A stretch of 64,000 bases of DNA, taken from the NCBI GenBank assembly GCA_013398955.1, contig VWPU01004923.1:1-64000 (forward strand). Reading direction: 5' to 3'. This document shows, in pieces, positions 22,623 through 37,677 of the stretch (position 1 is its first letter; each line of letters opens with the position of its first letter). This DNA comes from Callaeas wilsoni. Its lineage: Eukaryota; Chordata; Aves; Passeriformes; Callaeidae. The translations under genes and the position numbers were made by a program. The notes below the pieces were generated by a model that was not told the origin of the DNA, did not search any database, and worked only from the letters and a program-made list of their open reading frames with translations.

Positions 22623-24540
22623 CTGTGAATTAGAGAGAATTATTGTTAGTTTTTACTAAAAACACTAATGATAATCTTCGATAAAATACACCAGAGAAAC
22701 TGGAAACTCATCTGAACGGCAAGAGACACCACAAACAAGAGTTTGGAGTTTATACCTCCAATAAAATCAGCTGCCATCAAAACCAAACTCTTTGATTTTC
22801 CCAGCACTATTCAGCATTTAACAGGTCTTTCTACAGACACAGAACCAAGAGCCACCCTTCTCACATCCTTCACACAGCAGCTCTGGGCGCTGGAGGGGGG
22901 AAAGGAGAACAGGAGGTGGCCCTGCTGTCCCCAGATGTCACCTTCCATCATGGTTGAGGCTCACAGTGACTGTTCTGAGCACTACAAAACCTCCCAGAAG
23001 CACCAAGCAGGACCAAGGCCTTGCTGCTCTGCTCAACTCTCCACCACCCAAAGAGCACGGCCCGAAATCCAGCCAGCCAAGGGAGATTCCACCATGGAAA
23101 GGTCCCTGAGCCTGCCCTGAGCAGGGGGAGCACATTCCCTGCAGGAAGGGCACCTTTCCCCACCCAGAGATCTGCCTCACGCCTCTGCAGCTGCTGGTGT
23201 TTCTTTGCTACGCGCCTGATTCCTGCAGGGAACCCCAGCTGGAGACCACTGTGGTGAGGCTGCTGCAGTGGCACTGCCAGGCCTCGGGGTAAAGCAGGAA
23301 CCAGCAGCTCAGCACAGCCTCAGCTGCAGTAGTGCTGCTCCAGCAAAGTTCTTTTTAAGCAGCAAAGATGCAGAGGTGACCTGGTGCCTGCTAATTGTGT
23401 CCCTTGAGAGGTGCTGGGATGTCTCCTGCTTCAGCTGAACGGCAAACACAGGCATTTGACACCACTATTAACATTTCTGTTCCACAAATCCTTTTATCCA
23501 AATGACCATTGCTACGAGTGCTCGATCTCCTGGGCTCAGCAATCCCTCACAGATGGAAGCCTGGGCAGGGATGTGACAGAGCCACCCCTGGAGAGTGGCA
23601 CCTGTGCTGCCCTGGCCACAGCCACGGCTCTGTGAATCCAAATCACAGCTGGGCTGAGGGATGGTCCTGGCTGAGGGCCGTCGCCCCATCCGAACAGGAA
23701 AAGGGCCACCAACACAGCCACAGGGGCTCAGCTGTGAAATGAGACATCTGTGCCCCAGCACTCAGGTACCTGAGTCCCTCTGCTCAGCCCTGTCTGAGGG
23801 ACAGGCTCCCTTTTTAAAAATTTTTAAATGGTTTTGGTCACTGCTCTCAGTGTGCTCAAGAGAGGAGAAGAAACTCCCCTGCCCTTTCCCCACAAAACCC
23901 AGACAACAGCTCCATCCCCATCCAGGCTTCTCACCTTCTGTGCTGACCCTTCCCCATCCATCAGAACTTGAGCCTTTCCCTTTGCTTTCTTTAGAACAAA
24001 ATTATTGACAGAAATTCCTCAGCCTGAGACCTGCAGTGTGCTGTCAGAACAGGCAGAGCCTTTCTCAGTCTCTGTGATCCAAGACCTCCCTCAGGAAGGG
24101 ATTTCCAGGGAGAACAAAGGTGACAGTGCAGGTTCACAGCCAGGCCCCCAAGCAGCTCCCTGCCCCCTCCCCTACACAGGCCACAAGCCTCAGACCACCT
24201 GCACCCCCAGAGCAGAGCGATGCCAGGGCTCACCTGCCCTGAGGAGCCACCTGACAGCCACAAGGCCACTGCAGGGAGGTGCCACCCTCCCCCTGAGCTT
24301 CTCCCACAGCTCCAGGTGGCTCTTTAGCAAAAGCGTCATGCACAGAGGGCACGGAGGAATGTCACTGCCGTCACTGCCACCCAAACGTGGGCAGGGTCCC
24401 TGCAGCCACACGGAGCCACCCACGGCAGGAACACAGAGGATCCTTCACGGCACCGTGCCCACGTGCACGACTCTCCTGCCACCCCATCCTCCCCCTTCTC
24501 CAGACTCTACAGCCGAGGGATTTCAGCATCCTTGAGGAAC

Positions 24541-24650
24541 CCGTCGCCCCATCCCACCCCATCCCGTCCCGTCCCGCCCCGTCCCGTCCCGTCCCGCCCC
24601 GTCCCGTCCCGTCCCGCCCCGTCCCGTCCCGTCCCATCCCATCCCAGCCC
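24541..24650. repeat. Pentanucleotide array (GTCCC/GCCCC), G-rich on the PNPLA7 sense strand
   Basis: Twenty-two 5-base units follow without interruption: mostly gtccc, with gcccc every fourth unit in the core and atccc at the edges. The core shows a 20-bp higher-order unit (three gtccc plus one gcccc or variant) repeated about four times from 24561 to 24640. On the minus strand this is GGGAC/GGGGC, so the PNPLA7 pre-mRNA would carry more than ten closely spaced G-runs and could form G-quadruplexes. Confidence 0.95.
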
Positions 24651-25734
24651 CCTGCACTGCCCCTCCTCAGCCCAGGATGTGCCCCATCTGCTCCCTGAGC
24701 CGTGTCCATCTGCCACACTGCCATCCATGGCCTCGCTCAGCAGAGAGCAGGAGCCTAACGGGGGAATAATCAGGAACTGTATAAACAGGGAGGATCTGTC
24801 CCAGTGCTCTGGTTAAATCTTAGCAAGTCTCAGTGCCTGAGCCTTAAATAACCACATACCATGAACTCTTCACTCTTATTCACAATGGCTGCTTCAACCA
24901 CATTTGATTAATATTTTCTTCATAAGGCATATGATTGTAATTAGCATTTCAAATTACCACAGGGACATCTCTACAAACAGTCACAGATGGGAGCACTGCT
25001 AACTTTAGCTTTCTCTCTGCAGGAACAAGAATCAGGAGGAGGGGAAGAGACTGTTTAGAAAGAGCTCCAGCCCTGGTGACACACTCGGGGGTTTCAGGCC
25101 TGCAAGGCTCTGATCCTTTTGGATCTGGGAGCTCCATAAACAGGGAGCTGCTCCTCAGGGCAGGCCCGTCACAGGGCACAGAGCACCTTTGTGTGACCAC
25201 GCAGGAGCTGGTACCTGCTCCTCATCAGTTCACTGCTGCTCCCACAGCAGGAGCACACAAAAAACAGTGGAGCCAGTGAGTCACTCCTGATCCTACTCAC
25301 GACAGCAGGGAAAACATCCTTGGGGCAGAGCTTTAACTCAGCCTCCTCCCAGCTCAACACAGGCCGAGGAGCAGAGCCAGGGGAAGGACACGGGACAGCC
25401 CGAGGGGATGGAAGCTGAGCTGCCACTCTGTGATTTCCCTTAGCTGAGACCTGAGCAGGGATTATTCCCACCTGGGGGCACACCGGGAAGGGGCTGACAG
25501 CAGGGGCCTCCCATGGCGAGGACACCCCGACTGATCCCTCTGTCCCGGAGGAGGTGGCAGGAGGGGACACGGAGGGTCTGTCCTGGGGCACAGCCCAGGA
25601 GGGGCTCTGGGGGCAGCAGGGAATGGCCCCCAGGGCTGGCAGTGCCCAGCAGGGCCCTCCCTGAGCACTGGGAGGGGAAGGCTGGCAGGCAGAGCAGGAG
25701 CTGTCCCTCCTCCCCCCTCCCCGACCCCGCTCAC

Positions 25735-25819
25735 CGTCTGCCACCGGAGCCTTCACGGGCTCGATGCGGGACACGATCTCTGCCAGGTCTGTGAAGGAGG
25801 TGGTGGGACAGGTCACGTT
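25735..25819 (-). CDS. PNPLA7: PNPLA7 exon, end of patatin-like region
   Basis: The acceptor is GTGTTTCAG and the donor ACG|GTGAGC; 85 bases, entering in phase 0 and leaving in phase 1. It encodes N-V-T-C-P-T-T-S-F-T-D-L-A-E-I-V-S-R-I-E-P and a short K-A-P-V-A-D linker. F-T-D-L-A-E-I-V-S-R-I-E-P is invariant or nearly so in both PNPLA6 and PNPLA7, so this anchors the C-terminal end of the catalytic module. The next exon restores the frame by completing an Asp codon. The flanking bases are open in the same frame, but they are intronic. Confidence 0.95.
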
Positions 25820-28800
25820 CTGAAACACAGGCAGGAGTTGAAGGTTTGTCAGCAAATATACAAAGAAAATCCAAACAAGTCGAGACTGTATAAAAATGAT
25901 ATCGAACAGACAAAGCTCCAGACGCACAAATTCTCCACAGCTGCCCCCTCAAAAGCCGTTACTCATCAGTGAGAAATCCTCAAAACAGCTCTCCTGAGGC
26001 AGGTCTGGTGGCAGAGATGGGATTCCCAACAGTGGGACATGCTCTTAACGGCTCTTATTCCACCCATGAACAAGAAGCCTTATTAAAAATTTTAACAAAC
26101 TATAGAAAAGACCCCAGAGACAAGCACAGGAGGGGCTGGGCCCTGGGATGGACAGAGCACACTCCATGTGTTTTTCTCCATCAGTGTCCCTTTCTAAGAG
26201 CGACTGGCTGGGCCAGGTGCAGCCCCCAGGGAGCTTCTACTTTCCCTTGGGAGAAGGTGTCCAGGTGGGACACGCATGTGGCCCATCCCTCACAGTGATG
26301 CCACGGAGGCTGCAGGGACAGGGGGGCACTGGGGTGACCAGGACCCCCAGGGACCCCTGCAAGCCCCAGAGCTGGAGGTGCTGCAGGCGAGCAAGAGCCT
26401 GCAGAGAGACATCTCCCACTGCAATTCCTCTTTCCAATAAACCCTTGCTATTTTCACTCTGTCTCACCCAAGCAGTGGGCTGAGTGTTCTCTATTTTGAG
26501 AAGTTCCTGCTCCAGTCTCTCCTCTAAGAAAACCCAAATTTGCATTTAAGAGCCCTCTCAGGCTTCCTGCAGCCCCAGCTCCCTCTTTGGGGCAGGGCAC
26601 AAGGTCACCCAGTGGACACCTGAACACCTCTCACCTTTTTTTAAACCCAGTGAGTTTAATGAACACAGCAACAGCCCCAGCCCAGAGGAAAGGGATGGGG
26701 AAGAGCTGGCAGAGGGAACTGGGCTGCCGGGAATTGCTGTGACAGTTGTCTTCCCGAGCACCCAGACCTGACCGTGCTCCCAGCCAGGGCAGCTTCATAA
26801 CACGGGGTTTTATGAACAATCCTTTGCTCTTCTGGCAAGAACACCGACCCTGTGAATCACACAACCCCTGTGGGGTCACAGCAGCAGCCCATTGCTGCTG
26901 CAGCAAAGTGCTCTCAGTTGACCTTTCATCTGGAGCTGATTTTGATGCAATTTAGAACAGCCACAGCACAGAGCAGGTCCAGGACAAGCAATGGGGGCAG
27001 AGAAATCCTGGAGGGAATGAAAAGGTACCTGCATGAAATGGAACAGCAGTAGCTAAGGACACACACCTCAAAATATAAAGAAGTTGGGAAGCTCATTGTG
27101 ACTGTTAAGGAACTGCTGGAAAGGATGAGTCAGCCCAGGCTCACTTTGAACATCCAACCTGAACGTTCCCAGTGCAGCATTTGCAGAAAGCTCTTTCCCA
27201 GGACAGGGAAGAAAAGCTCCTTGACAGCTCCAGTCTGTGCCAGTGACTCAGTGAGGGACACGTGCATCCTCTGGCCACCACACAGACACAGCCATGTCTG
27301 AGGCCATCCCCGGACTCCAAAATCCACAGGGACGAGGTGGCTGCACAGAGCACTCAGGCACACAAGTGCCAGGCTGTCCCCGGGAGCAGGGAGGGACAGG
27401 GTTTGGATGGGATGAGAGCCCAGGGCTCTGCACGAACAGCTGAACAAAATCCTGCAGGGCCCATCACCAGAAGGTGCCCCAGGAAAGCCATCAGCAGCTC
27501 CTGTGGTGAGGATGGACAGGAATGAAGCGTGACTGGACCCTCAGGAGCTTCTGTCCCCCAGCCCAGTTTGAGGGCACCTGGGGAAGCAGCTGCACCCAAA
27601 GCCTCAGCACCAGGACTGGAAAACCACTTGTGGGAAACCAGGTGTCTCCCCACACTCGTTTGGTGCTTTACAAACAGGAATTTAATATTTAAGTGCTTCC
27701 TCTCACTACTTTTAAGGACAAAATCACCCTCCCATCAGGTAACACAAAGCAAAGAAGTGTCTCAGACCCACCTGAAACCTACACTCAAACCTCTCTGATT
27801 TTTTTTGTCCAAGGAGGAAAGTCTTCTCTTCGGCACAATCTTTATGAAATAAATTAGAGGAGAAAGACAGTTACTATTGTAGTCTGCTGGATTATATTTA
27901 GCTTTGACTATGAATAACACCTCAGTAGACAAAACTTCCCCAAGGAGATCCAATTAACGGTACTGCAGCATTCCAGGCTGGGGAAGAGTAAGGGCTGCTC
28001 AAAGTAAAGTTTATGTAAGGTTCCTGTTGTTTGTGTCTTCAGTATTTGCATTTTGGAGACAAGATAAACAAGGACTGAATGATCAAAGCAAAGGAAAAGC
28101 ATCTAAATGATTAAATATCTGGATTTTTAAATAAAATTGCAATGCTCACGACATGGAAACGAGACGATAAGAAATGGCACTCAGCTCTCAGATGCTGAAC
28201 ACTCCAGAAATAGATGAAGAACTAAAACATATAAAGCATCAAAACCTTTGCTAATGAAAGGCAAGTTAAAAATATCAGCTGCTCTGCCTGGAAGACAACA
28301 CAGCTAAAGGACTTAAGTGACTCTAATGGACTAAGAAAAGCAAGAAAAATACCCCAGTGGGAGCTGCAACAGTTGTAATTTCATAGAAATAAATCTCCTG
28401 CAACAGAATTCAGATGCAAAAATCTTGGGTTTCAGTGGGCTCCAGAGTTTCAGGAGGATGAGCAGATGATCCTGCAGGTCCTTGGGAGCACCAGGGATGC
28501 ACAGAGCCCGTGGTTGCTGCTCCATAACCCGGCAGGGTTGGTGAGTCACTCTCCCAGTGCCATTATTTCCATGCTTTGGCACCTCAGCAATCAGCACCTG
28601 GTGCCTCATTATCAAGTAAGTGCAGAGCCAGGCTGTGGCTGCAATGAGGGTGTGACATATTTGCTCTCCAGGGCACTGAAGTGCCACAAAACCCAGGGCA
28701 GGTGTGATAAATGTCCATCATGGTGCTTTGATAGCATGATTTAAGTGCAATATTCTCCTCCATTACTGTATCCCATAAAAATGGCAATTTTAAAAGCAGT

Positions 28801-29792
28801 CTTCTTTAAAAGAAGTATCTGTTACAGCAGTGAAAATGTTTCAGGCTTTTTACTGGCTGGTGATAAAAGTGAGGCTGCAGTAGAACTCAGCCAATTCTGA
28901 GACACAATTTTCCTTCCCTTGACTTCTCCTTACGACTTTTAACACAAAACCTGAACCCCAGCCCCTCGTGTCTGATCAGGAGGTGCCAGAGGTGGATTGG
29001 GGACCCATCTTCTGCAGTCACACTAGGGCACCTCCTCATCCAGGTGTGCTCCCAGGGAGAAATCCCAGGTGAGGAGTCTGGGGGCTCCTCAGGCTCATGG
29101 ATCACCAGCTGGTTTCCTCCACAGCTCAGTCCCTGCGTGCTCTTTCCAAAGCCACTCTGGCCCTGCCAGGCAGCATGGGCAGATCCATCTGATGATGGGA
29201 AGTGTCCTGGAGCTGAGGGTGACATTCATCTCCTCCATTTCCACCCCTCAGTGACTCACACCCTCTGCTGACACTGAGGGCACCTGGCTCAGATGTGGAA
29301 TCGCCCACCCCTCGTCCCCGGGCCAGTGTCCATCCTGCCAGTCCTGCCCTTCCTCCTGCCACCTCCAAGCCAAAGTGCTCTGCCAGCCACCCCTGGAGAG
29401 CTGCAAATCCTCAGTGTCATCTCTCACCTCACTTGACTTCCCTCCGTGAGGCTCACGACAGTTATGATTCATTCTGGCCATCCCTTAAAAAATTACTGCT
29501 CATTTTCCTCTCTCTAAAAGATGACAAAAAAGAATTACCGGGTAAAACATGAAGCCTTTGTTGCACTTGAGCTTCGAATCAGAGGGATTCAAAGGAGAGG
29601 AAGGATAGCGAGCTCCTATATTATAATATATTATCCAAATTCCTCAAAAAGGTGGTAACTGTTTCCTAAAACCAACTGGAACTTCCCTGCCAAGAAATTC
29701 AGAGCACTGAGCTGTGACCCAACCTCAGGGCAGTCACTGTCCCCTGTCACTGAGCAGCTCCTGCAGAACAGAGCATTTCCCTGAGCACTTAC
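25820..29792 (-). other. PNPLA7: PNPLA7 intron (4.0 kb), nothing else recognised
   Basis: Unique-looking sequence. I see no convincing CR1 copy, exon or RNA gene. Confidence 0.7.
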
Positions 29793-29900
29793 ATCAGTTT
29801 TGGATTTGCAGGTCTCCTGCCTGTCCTTCAGCATCTTGTCAAGGACTCCACTCCTGCACCACACATTAAATACGGTTTTTCCATGCTGGTATCCCACTTC
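29793..29900 (-). CDS. PNPLA7: PNPLA7 exon, late patatin region
   Basis: A long pyrimidine tract (TTTTTTTTTTCCAG) is followed by 36 codons in phase 0 and the donor GAT|GTAAGTG. It encodes E-V-G-Y-Q-H-G-K-T-V-F-N-V-W, then R-S-G-V-L-D-K-M-L-K-D-R-Q. The G-Y-Q-H-G/Y-G motif and the K-M-L-x-D helix are shared with PNPLA6; the H in G-Y-Q-H-G and the R-S-G-V-L wording favour PNPLA7. Third codon positions are mixed here, unlike the two G+C-rich exons just upstream. The stretch T-C-K-S-K-T-D at its end falls where the two paralogues diverge. Confidence 0.95.
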
Positions 29901-32147
29901 CTGGAAAAAAAAAAATAATCAGGAGAAAAAAAAGTAATTAATAACTGCCATTAGCATGGAAACAACTGGAAAAAACAGACCCATTGCTCCAAGTTTTACT
30001 CTTTTTCTCAGAACACAGTAGGAATGATGTTGAAGAATCAAAAGGGAAGGACAGAGCAGCAGGTTTTGACAGCCCTGGATCCCATCTCCAGCCCTTGTGC
30101 TGGCAGCAGCACCAAACCTCTGGTGTTGTCTCTCTTCTGGTTTTTGGATGAGGGTTCAGAGCATGGGAGACACTGGGGCTGGAATTCACTTCTCCCAGTC
30201 TATCCCAGCCCAGGGTGGGGGTGATTAAGGGGAGAAAAAGGAGCTGACAGCTCTGCCACAGGCAGGGTCAGGCTGACCCAAGATAACCATGAGAAGCTGA
30301 GCTTCAGGAACTCACACACAGCCACCACTGCTCTGGGATTGTACACCAGGGGGGTTTCACAAAAGGAGATTTCAGCCCCTTGGAAAATGCTGGTGCCCAT
30401 TCCTAGTTCCTGTAAAATCCAGGCACACAGCTGAAATGAAACCCCCCACTACTTCCCAGCCCCGAAGGATAAAGCAATGCCTGGATTGTCCTTTCCTTTG
30501 AGGTCAGCACAGTTTAAAGCTTCCTTGTGGACAGAAGCTAATGAGCTGCTCTGCAGGGAATGAGGATCCAGGAGGTGCTGCCCCTCCATCCCTGCAGAGT
30601 CTCGTGCCAAGAACCTGCTCACAGGCAGCGACTCTTTTGAGAAACTGCCCTTCTCTCAGGTTTTATTGCACTGACAAAATTTGCCTGGTGCCTTCACATC
30701 TCTTTAACAGCACCACATTAGAACAGAGCAGGGATGTGACAGCTCACAATCCGTTCCTGTGATGAACTACCACACCTGTCTGTCAAGGTTTTCAAATCAG
30801 CCAGGGCTCTCCAGCAGGCAAAGAACAAAGAATTATTTATCAGCAAAGTCCTAGATCCACGGGCAGACAGCAGCGTTTGCCCAGGAGCCAAGAGGCACCA
30901 AATATCCTGGCAAAAATATTTAGACTGGGGAAATCAGCTGGTGGTTTGGAACAGCTGCTGTGTGTCCTAAGGAGTCTCTCAGATGAGAATCTGGAGGGCT
31001 AAACTGTGTTCCTGGGGTTGGTCAGTGTTCGTTAAGCCAGGACCAGAGAGACCAGCCTGCAGCCTAAAGAGCATCACAGATTCTCACTAAAGTGTAATGG
31101 AGATTGACTTAAAGAAGGAGTGGGGGTTTTCCAGCCTGGGAGAGGAACGAAGCTCTGCAGGAATATCTGGACATGGAAGATGCCTGCATGGCTAAAACAG
31201 GCAAAGAATGGAAGGAGACAATAAAAACACTTTCTTGAGAGGAGACACTGAGCCAGAATTGCTTTTGCTGCCCTGCCTGGGCAGGGACATTTTGCTGTGA
31301 ACACTGGATTATGTCACCAGAACAATTCCCTGCACACCTGGAGCCAGCTCTGCCCACGCTGGGCTCTGACACAAACAACCCAATGCCAGTGATGTGCAAC
31401 GTGGCAGCAACACTTTCCCAACGTCCTTGCACTGACACTGGTGCCATTTGCCCACCCTCTAAGAGCTGCAGAGGAATTGTGGATGGTGTTTTATTCACAG
31501 AAGTGTTAAAACATTAACAGAACCAGGTATTTTCCTGTTTCCCTCCACTTCCAGGATTCAAGGCCTCCCTGACAGGCTTCTGCAAATCTTTCATGCTACA
31601 ACAAGCCTCAAGAGGAGGGGAGAGCGAGCAGCCAGGCAGAAGTGCCCATCAGTGCCCACCCTGCAGGGCTCCAAAGCCAGGTGGGTGTGGCACTTGGGGA
31701 CACGGGTTAGTGCAGGGGGAGTGGCTGGATTCAATAATCTTATAGGGGTCTTCAGCCTAAACAGTTCTGTGATTCCACACGAACTCTGCAGCAGCTCTGC
31801 CCAGACCAGTCCCGCTCAGGGAGGCTCCCTGTGGAGGGAGGGGTCCCAAGTGACCCCAGAGCAGCTCAGACACCCACGAGCTCTCTCTGAGCAGCTGAGC
31901 AAGAACTGCCACGACACAGAGCAAGGCAACTGATGCCTTCACAGGTCATTATATAATCAAGATTACTAACTCAATTCCTGCTGCTAATCCAATCCCCCGG
32001 CCGGGATATCGTTCCACAGCATTATTGAGTGTCAATTATTCACTCTGTGCCAACTGCCTCCTCTCAGGCTCCAGCGGCTCCAGCACTAATTAGCAGCAGC
32101 AGAGGCGCGAGCAGCAGCCGTGGGGGGCTGCCCAGGGAGGCACTTAC
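29901..32147 (-). other. PNPLA7: PNPLA7 intron (2.2 kb) containing one arm of a local duplication
   Basis: It contains the first copy of the 31.6/33.8 kb direct repeat (31622-31860). Otherwise nothing is recognised. Confidence 0.75.
31622..31860 (+). repeat. Direct repeat, copy 1 (CR1 tail plus unique flanks)
   Basis: It begins 'gagcgagcagccaggcagaa' and ends 'gaccccaga'. Its middle is a CR1 3' end ('gtgtggcacttggggaca', 'agtggctggattcaat', 'cagttctgtgattcc'), but about 40 bases before it and 80 after it are not CR1. The same combined block recurs at 33832-34056 with few differences. Shared non-CR1 flanks mean duplication of the locus, not two insertions. Confidence 0.9.
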
Positions 32148-32300
32148 ACAGATCTCGTCGAACTTGCCGAAGTCCAGCGTGCCGTAGCGGTCGATGGGGG
32201 GCCGGATGTACTCGCAGTAGTCGCTGTTCTTCACCATCTCCAGCTGCCGCACGCAGCACACGTAGGCCAGGCGCGTCTGGATCTCGGCCATGTTCAGCAC
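32148..32300 (-). CDS. PNPLA7: PNPLA7 exon, patatin region, very high G/C third positions
   Basis: Acceptor CCCGGCAG and donor TGT|GTAAGTG; 153 bases, phase 0 to phase 0. The 51 residues include [19 protein letters not shown], then [10 protein letters not shown] and [10 protein letters not shown]. These are the conserved helices after the catalytic core in the PNPLA6/7 group; V-L-N-M-A-E at the start favours PNPLA7. Fifty of 51 codons end in G or C, against about half in the exon at 41.6 kb. CG dinucleotides are frequent, making a small intragenic CpG cluster. Confidence 0.96.
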
Positions 32301-32594
32301 CTGCCCGGCACACCACGCACAAACTCAGCTCCTCCGAGAGAATTTCAGAACGTGCTCGGGGGGTTAGGGACGGGGGAGAGGCGAGTTGGCACGCAGGAAC
32401 CTGGTGATGCCCTCACACAGCAGCACCTCCAGCTGTGTGCCGGTGTGGACAGGCACGGATCGGTCTCCGTGATCAGCTCCAGAAATGGGATTGCAGCTCA
32501 AGCTTGAATCAGGACTTTCATGCCAGGATATAGTGAATTATACACATAACTTAAAGATCTGTGCTGAGGTGAGGGGCACGGTGATCCTTTGAGG

Positions 32595-32725
32595 CAGAAA
32601 TCACCGATGCCCATCCCTGCAAGTGTTCAAGGCCAGGCTGCACAGGGCTTGGAGCCTTGATGTGGAACTGAACGAGCTTTAAGGGCCCTTCCAACCCAAG
32701 CCAGTCTGTAATTCCACAGTTCTCT
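32595..32725 (+). mobile_element. CR1 LINE 3' end fragment
   Basis: It reads 'aagtgttcaaggccaggctg', 'cacagggcttggagcc', 'agggcccttccaacccaagc' and 'cagtctgtaattccacag', a short truncated CR1 3' end. Confidence 0.8.
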
Positions 32726-32744
32726 GATCTGTCCAGCGCCAGGG

Positions 32745-32960
32745 CAGAGATGCTGCAGAATGGCTGAGGTGGACAGGGACCCCTCGAGATCACCCAGTCC
32801 ATCCCTCTTGTCCAGGCTGGGGCAGCTTGTCCAAGACCATGCCCAGCTGAGTTTTGACCATCTCCTCAGATAGAAACTCTACCAGCCCTCTGTTTGGCCA
32901 GTGCTTCACCGCTACCAGTAAAAAAGAAGTGTTTTGTGGTGTTCAGAAGGAATTCTGTGT
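32745..32960 (-). mobile_element. CR1 LINE 3' end fragment, inverted
   Basis: The plus strand has 'gaatggctgaggtggacagg', 'gagatcacccagtccatccc', 'ctggggcagcttgtccaaga', 'ccagtgcttcaccgct' and 'aagtgttttgtggtgttcag'. That is the reversed CR1 3' end of another subfamily, facing its neighbour tail to tail. Confidence 0.75.
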
Positions 32961-33567
32961 TTCCATGGGTGCCTACTGCCATTTGGGCAGTTGCAGTATT
33001 TCACTGGGTACTACTGAGACCAATTCCAACTGGAGAGTGCAATTGGGAGGAAAGAATTAAAATCAGTATTCATTTGGGGGACAGCTGCAGAGCCAGGTAA
33101 TTTAGGAAATGCAGAATAAGGAACAGAGTTGGCCTGACCACTTGCAACAAAAGGAAAATAATAATAATAAAATCATGCTCTGCAGACCCATATTTACCAG
33201 TTGTACTTAATTACTGCCAAGTGCTAAAACCTCCCTAAATCTGCAGTTCAGAGACATAGAGGATAGAAAGTGAACTGGACAGATTTACCACTTGTATTGG
33301 TAAAATTAATAAATTCTGACTTTATCAGAACGTATGCAGCTCCAAGAAAAGGTTTCTTTGCTCTGAGAATTCTGCCAGCCCCTTCCCACATCACTGCCTT
33401 CCCTGTGGTGTGAGGGCAGTGCCCAGTTCTCTGAGCAAGAACTCAAACCCAGAGAGATGACGGCCTGTCACCACACTCGCTCCCTGAACAGGGGGAACCT
33501 TCCCACTTCTCCCACTATTCCCACTGCTCTGGAAAACCAGCTGCCATTCCAGTGTAGCCCCCAGTAC

Positions 33568-33716
33568 CTTGACTTTCTCGGCCAGGGGGTTCCACCTCTT
33601 CCAGAGCAGCCACCAGCCGGACAGGCAGTCGCCGTAGTTGGTGAGGTTGGTCTCGTCCCGGCTGCCCACGTCGATGGCGATCACCACCTTGGCCCCCATG
33701 GACCTGGCCACGTCAG
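33568..33716 (-). CDS. PNPLA7: PNPLA7 exon, patatin core after the catalytic aspartate
   Basis: Acceptor GTCCCCCAG and donor AAG|GTACTGG; 149 bases, entering in phase 1 and leaving in phase 0. It encodes [23 protein letters not shown], then [19 protein letters not shown]. The I-A-I-D-V-G-S strand and the S-G-W-W-L-L-W-K-R block are hallmarks of PNPLA6/7; '[11 protein letters not shown]' and 'K-R-W-N-P-L' match PNPLA7 better. Nearly every codon ends in G or C. With the next exon it is bracketed by the 31.6/33.8 kb direct repeats. Confidence 0.96.
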
Positions 33717-37607
<3,891 letters not shown>

Positions 37608-37677
37608 CATCCCTGTGCACCCTCATGGCCGAGGCAGTGATGTCGGTGGTGATGGTGAAGTAAGGAATCCACAGATC
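37608..37677 (-). CDS. PNPLA7: PNPLA7 exon, patatin core
   Basis: Acceptor TCTGTTGCAG and donor GATG|GTGAGTG; 70 bases, phase 0 to phase 1. It encodes [23 protein letters not shown]. The W-I-P-Y-F segment with T-T-D-I-T-x-S-x-M-R-V-H is a strictly kept block of the NTE-type patatin domain, lying between the nucleophile serine and the catalytic aspartate. It is too short to stand out by length alone; conserved residues and both splice sites identify it. The last base starts a Gly codon finished by the next exon. Confidence 0.96.

Larger units (their letters stand above)
21014..25734 (-). other. PNPLA7: PNPLA7 intron (4.7 kb) with one CR1 and a G-rich tandem repeat
   Basis: It holds a CR1 3' end (21800-22065), an A/T-rich zone with a T tract (22565-22690) and a pentanucleotide array (24541-24650). 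No other exon can be seen on either strand. Confidence 0.8.
32301..33567 (-). other. PNPLA7: PNPLA7 intron (1.3 kb) with two facing CR1 tails
   Basis: It holds a plus-oriented CR1 3' end at 32595-32725 and a minus-oriented one at 32745-32960. The rest is A/T-rich and unremarkable. Confidence 0.75.

Noticed and set aside
24371..24728. Frames rich in R-D-G-T-G or P-S-R-P-V repeats
   Set aside because: They are translations of the pentanucleotide array, open in several frames on both strands.
25169..25927. 252-codon minus-strand frame
   Set aside because: It contains the real 85-bp PNPLA7 exon, but the rest is intron open by chance; splice sites and conservation stop at 25735 and 25819.
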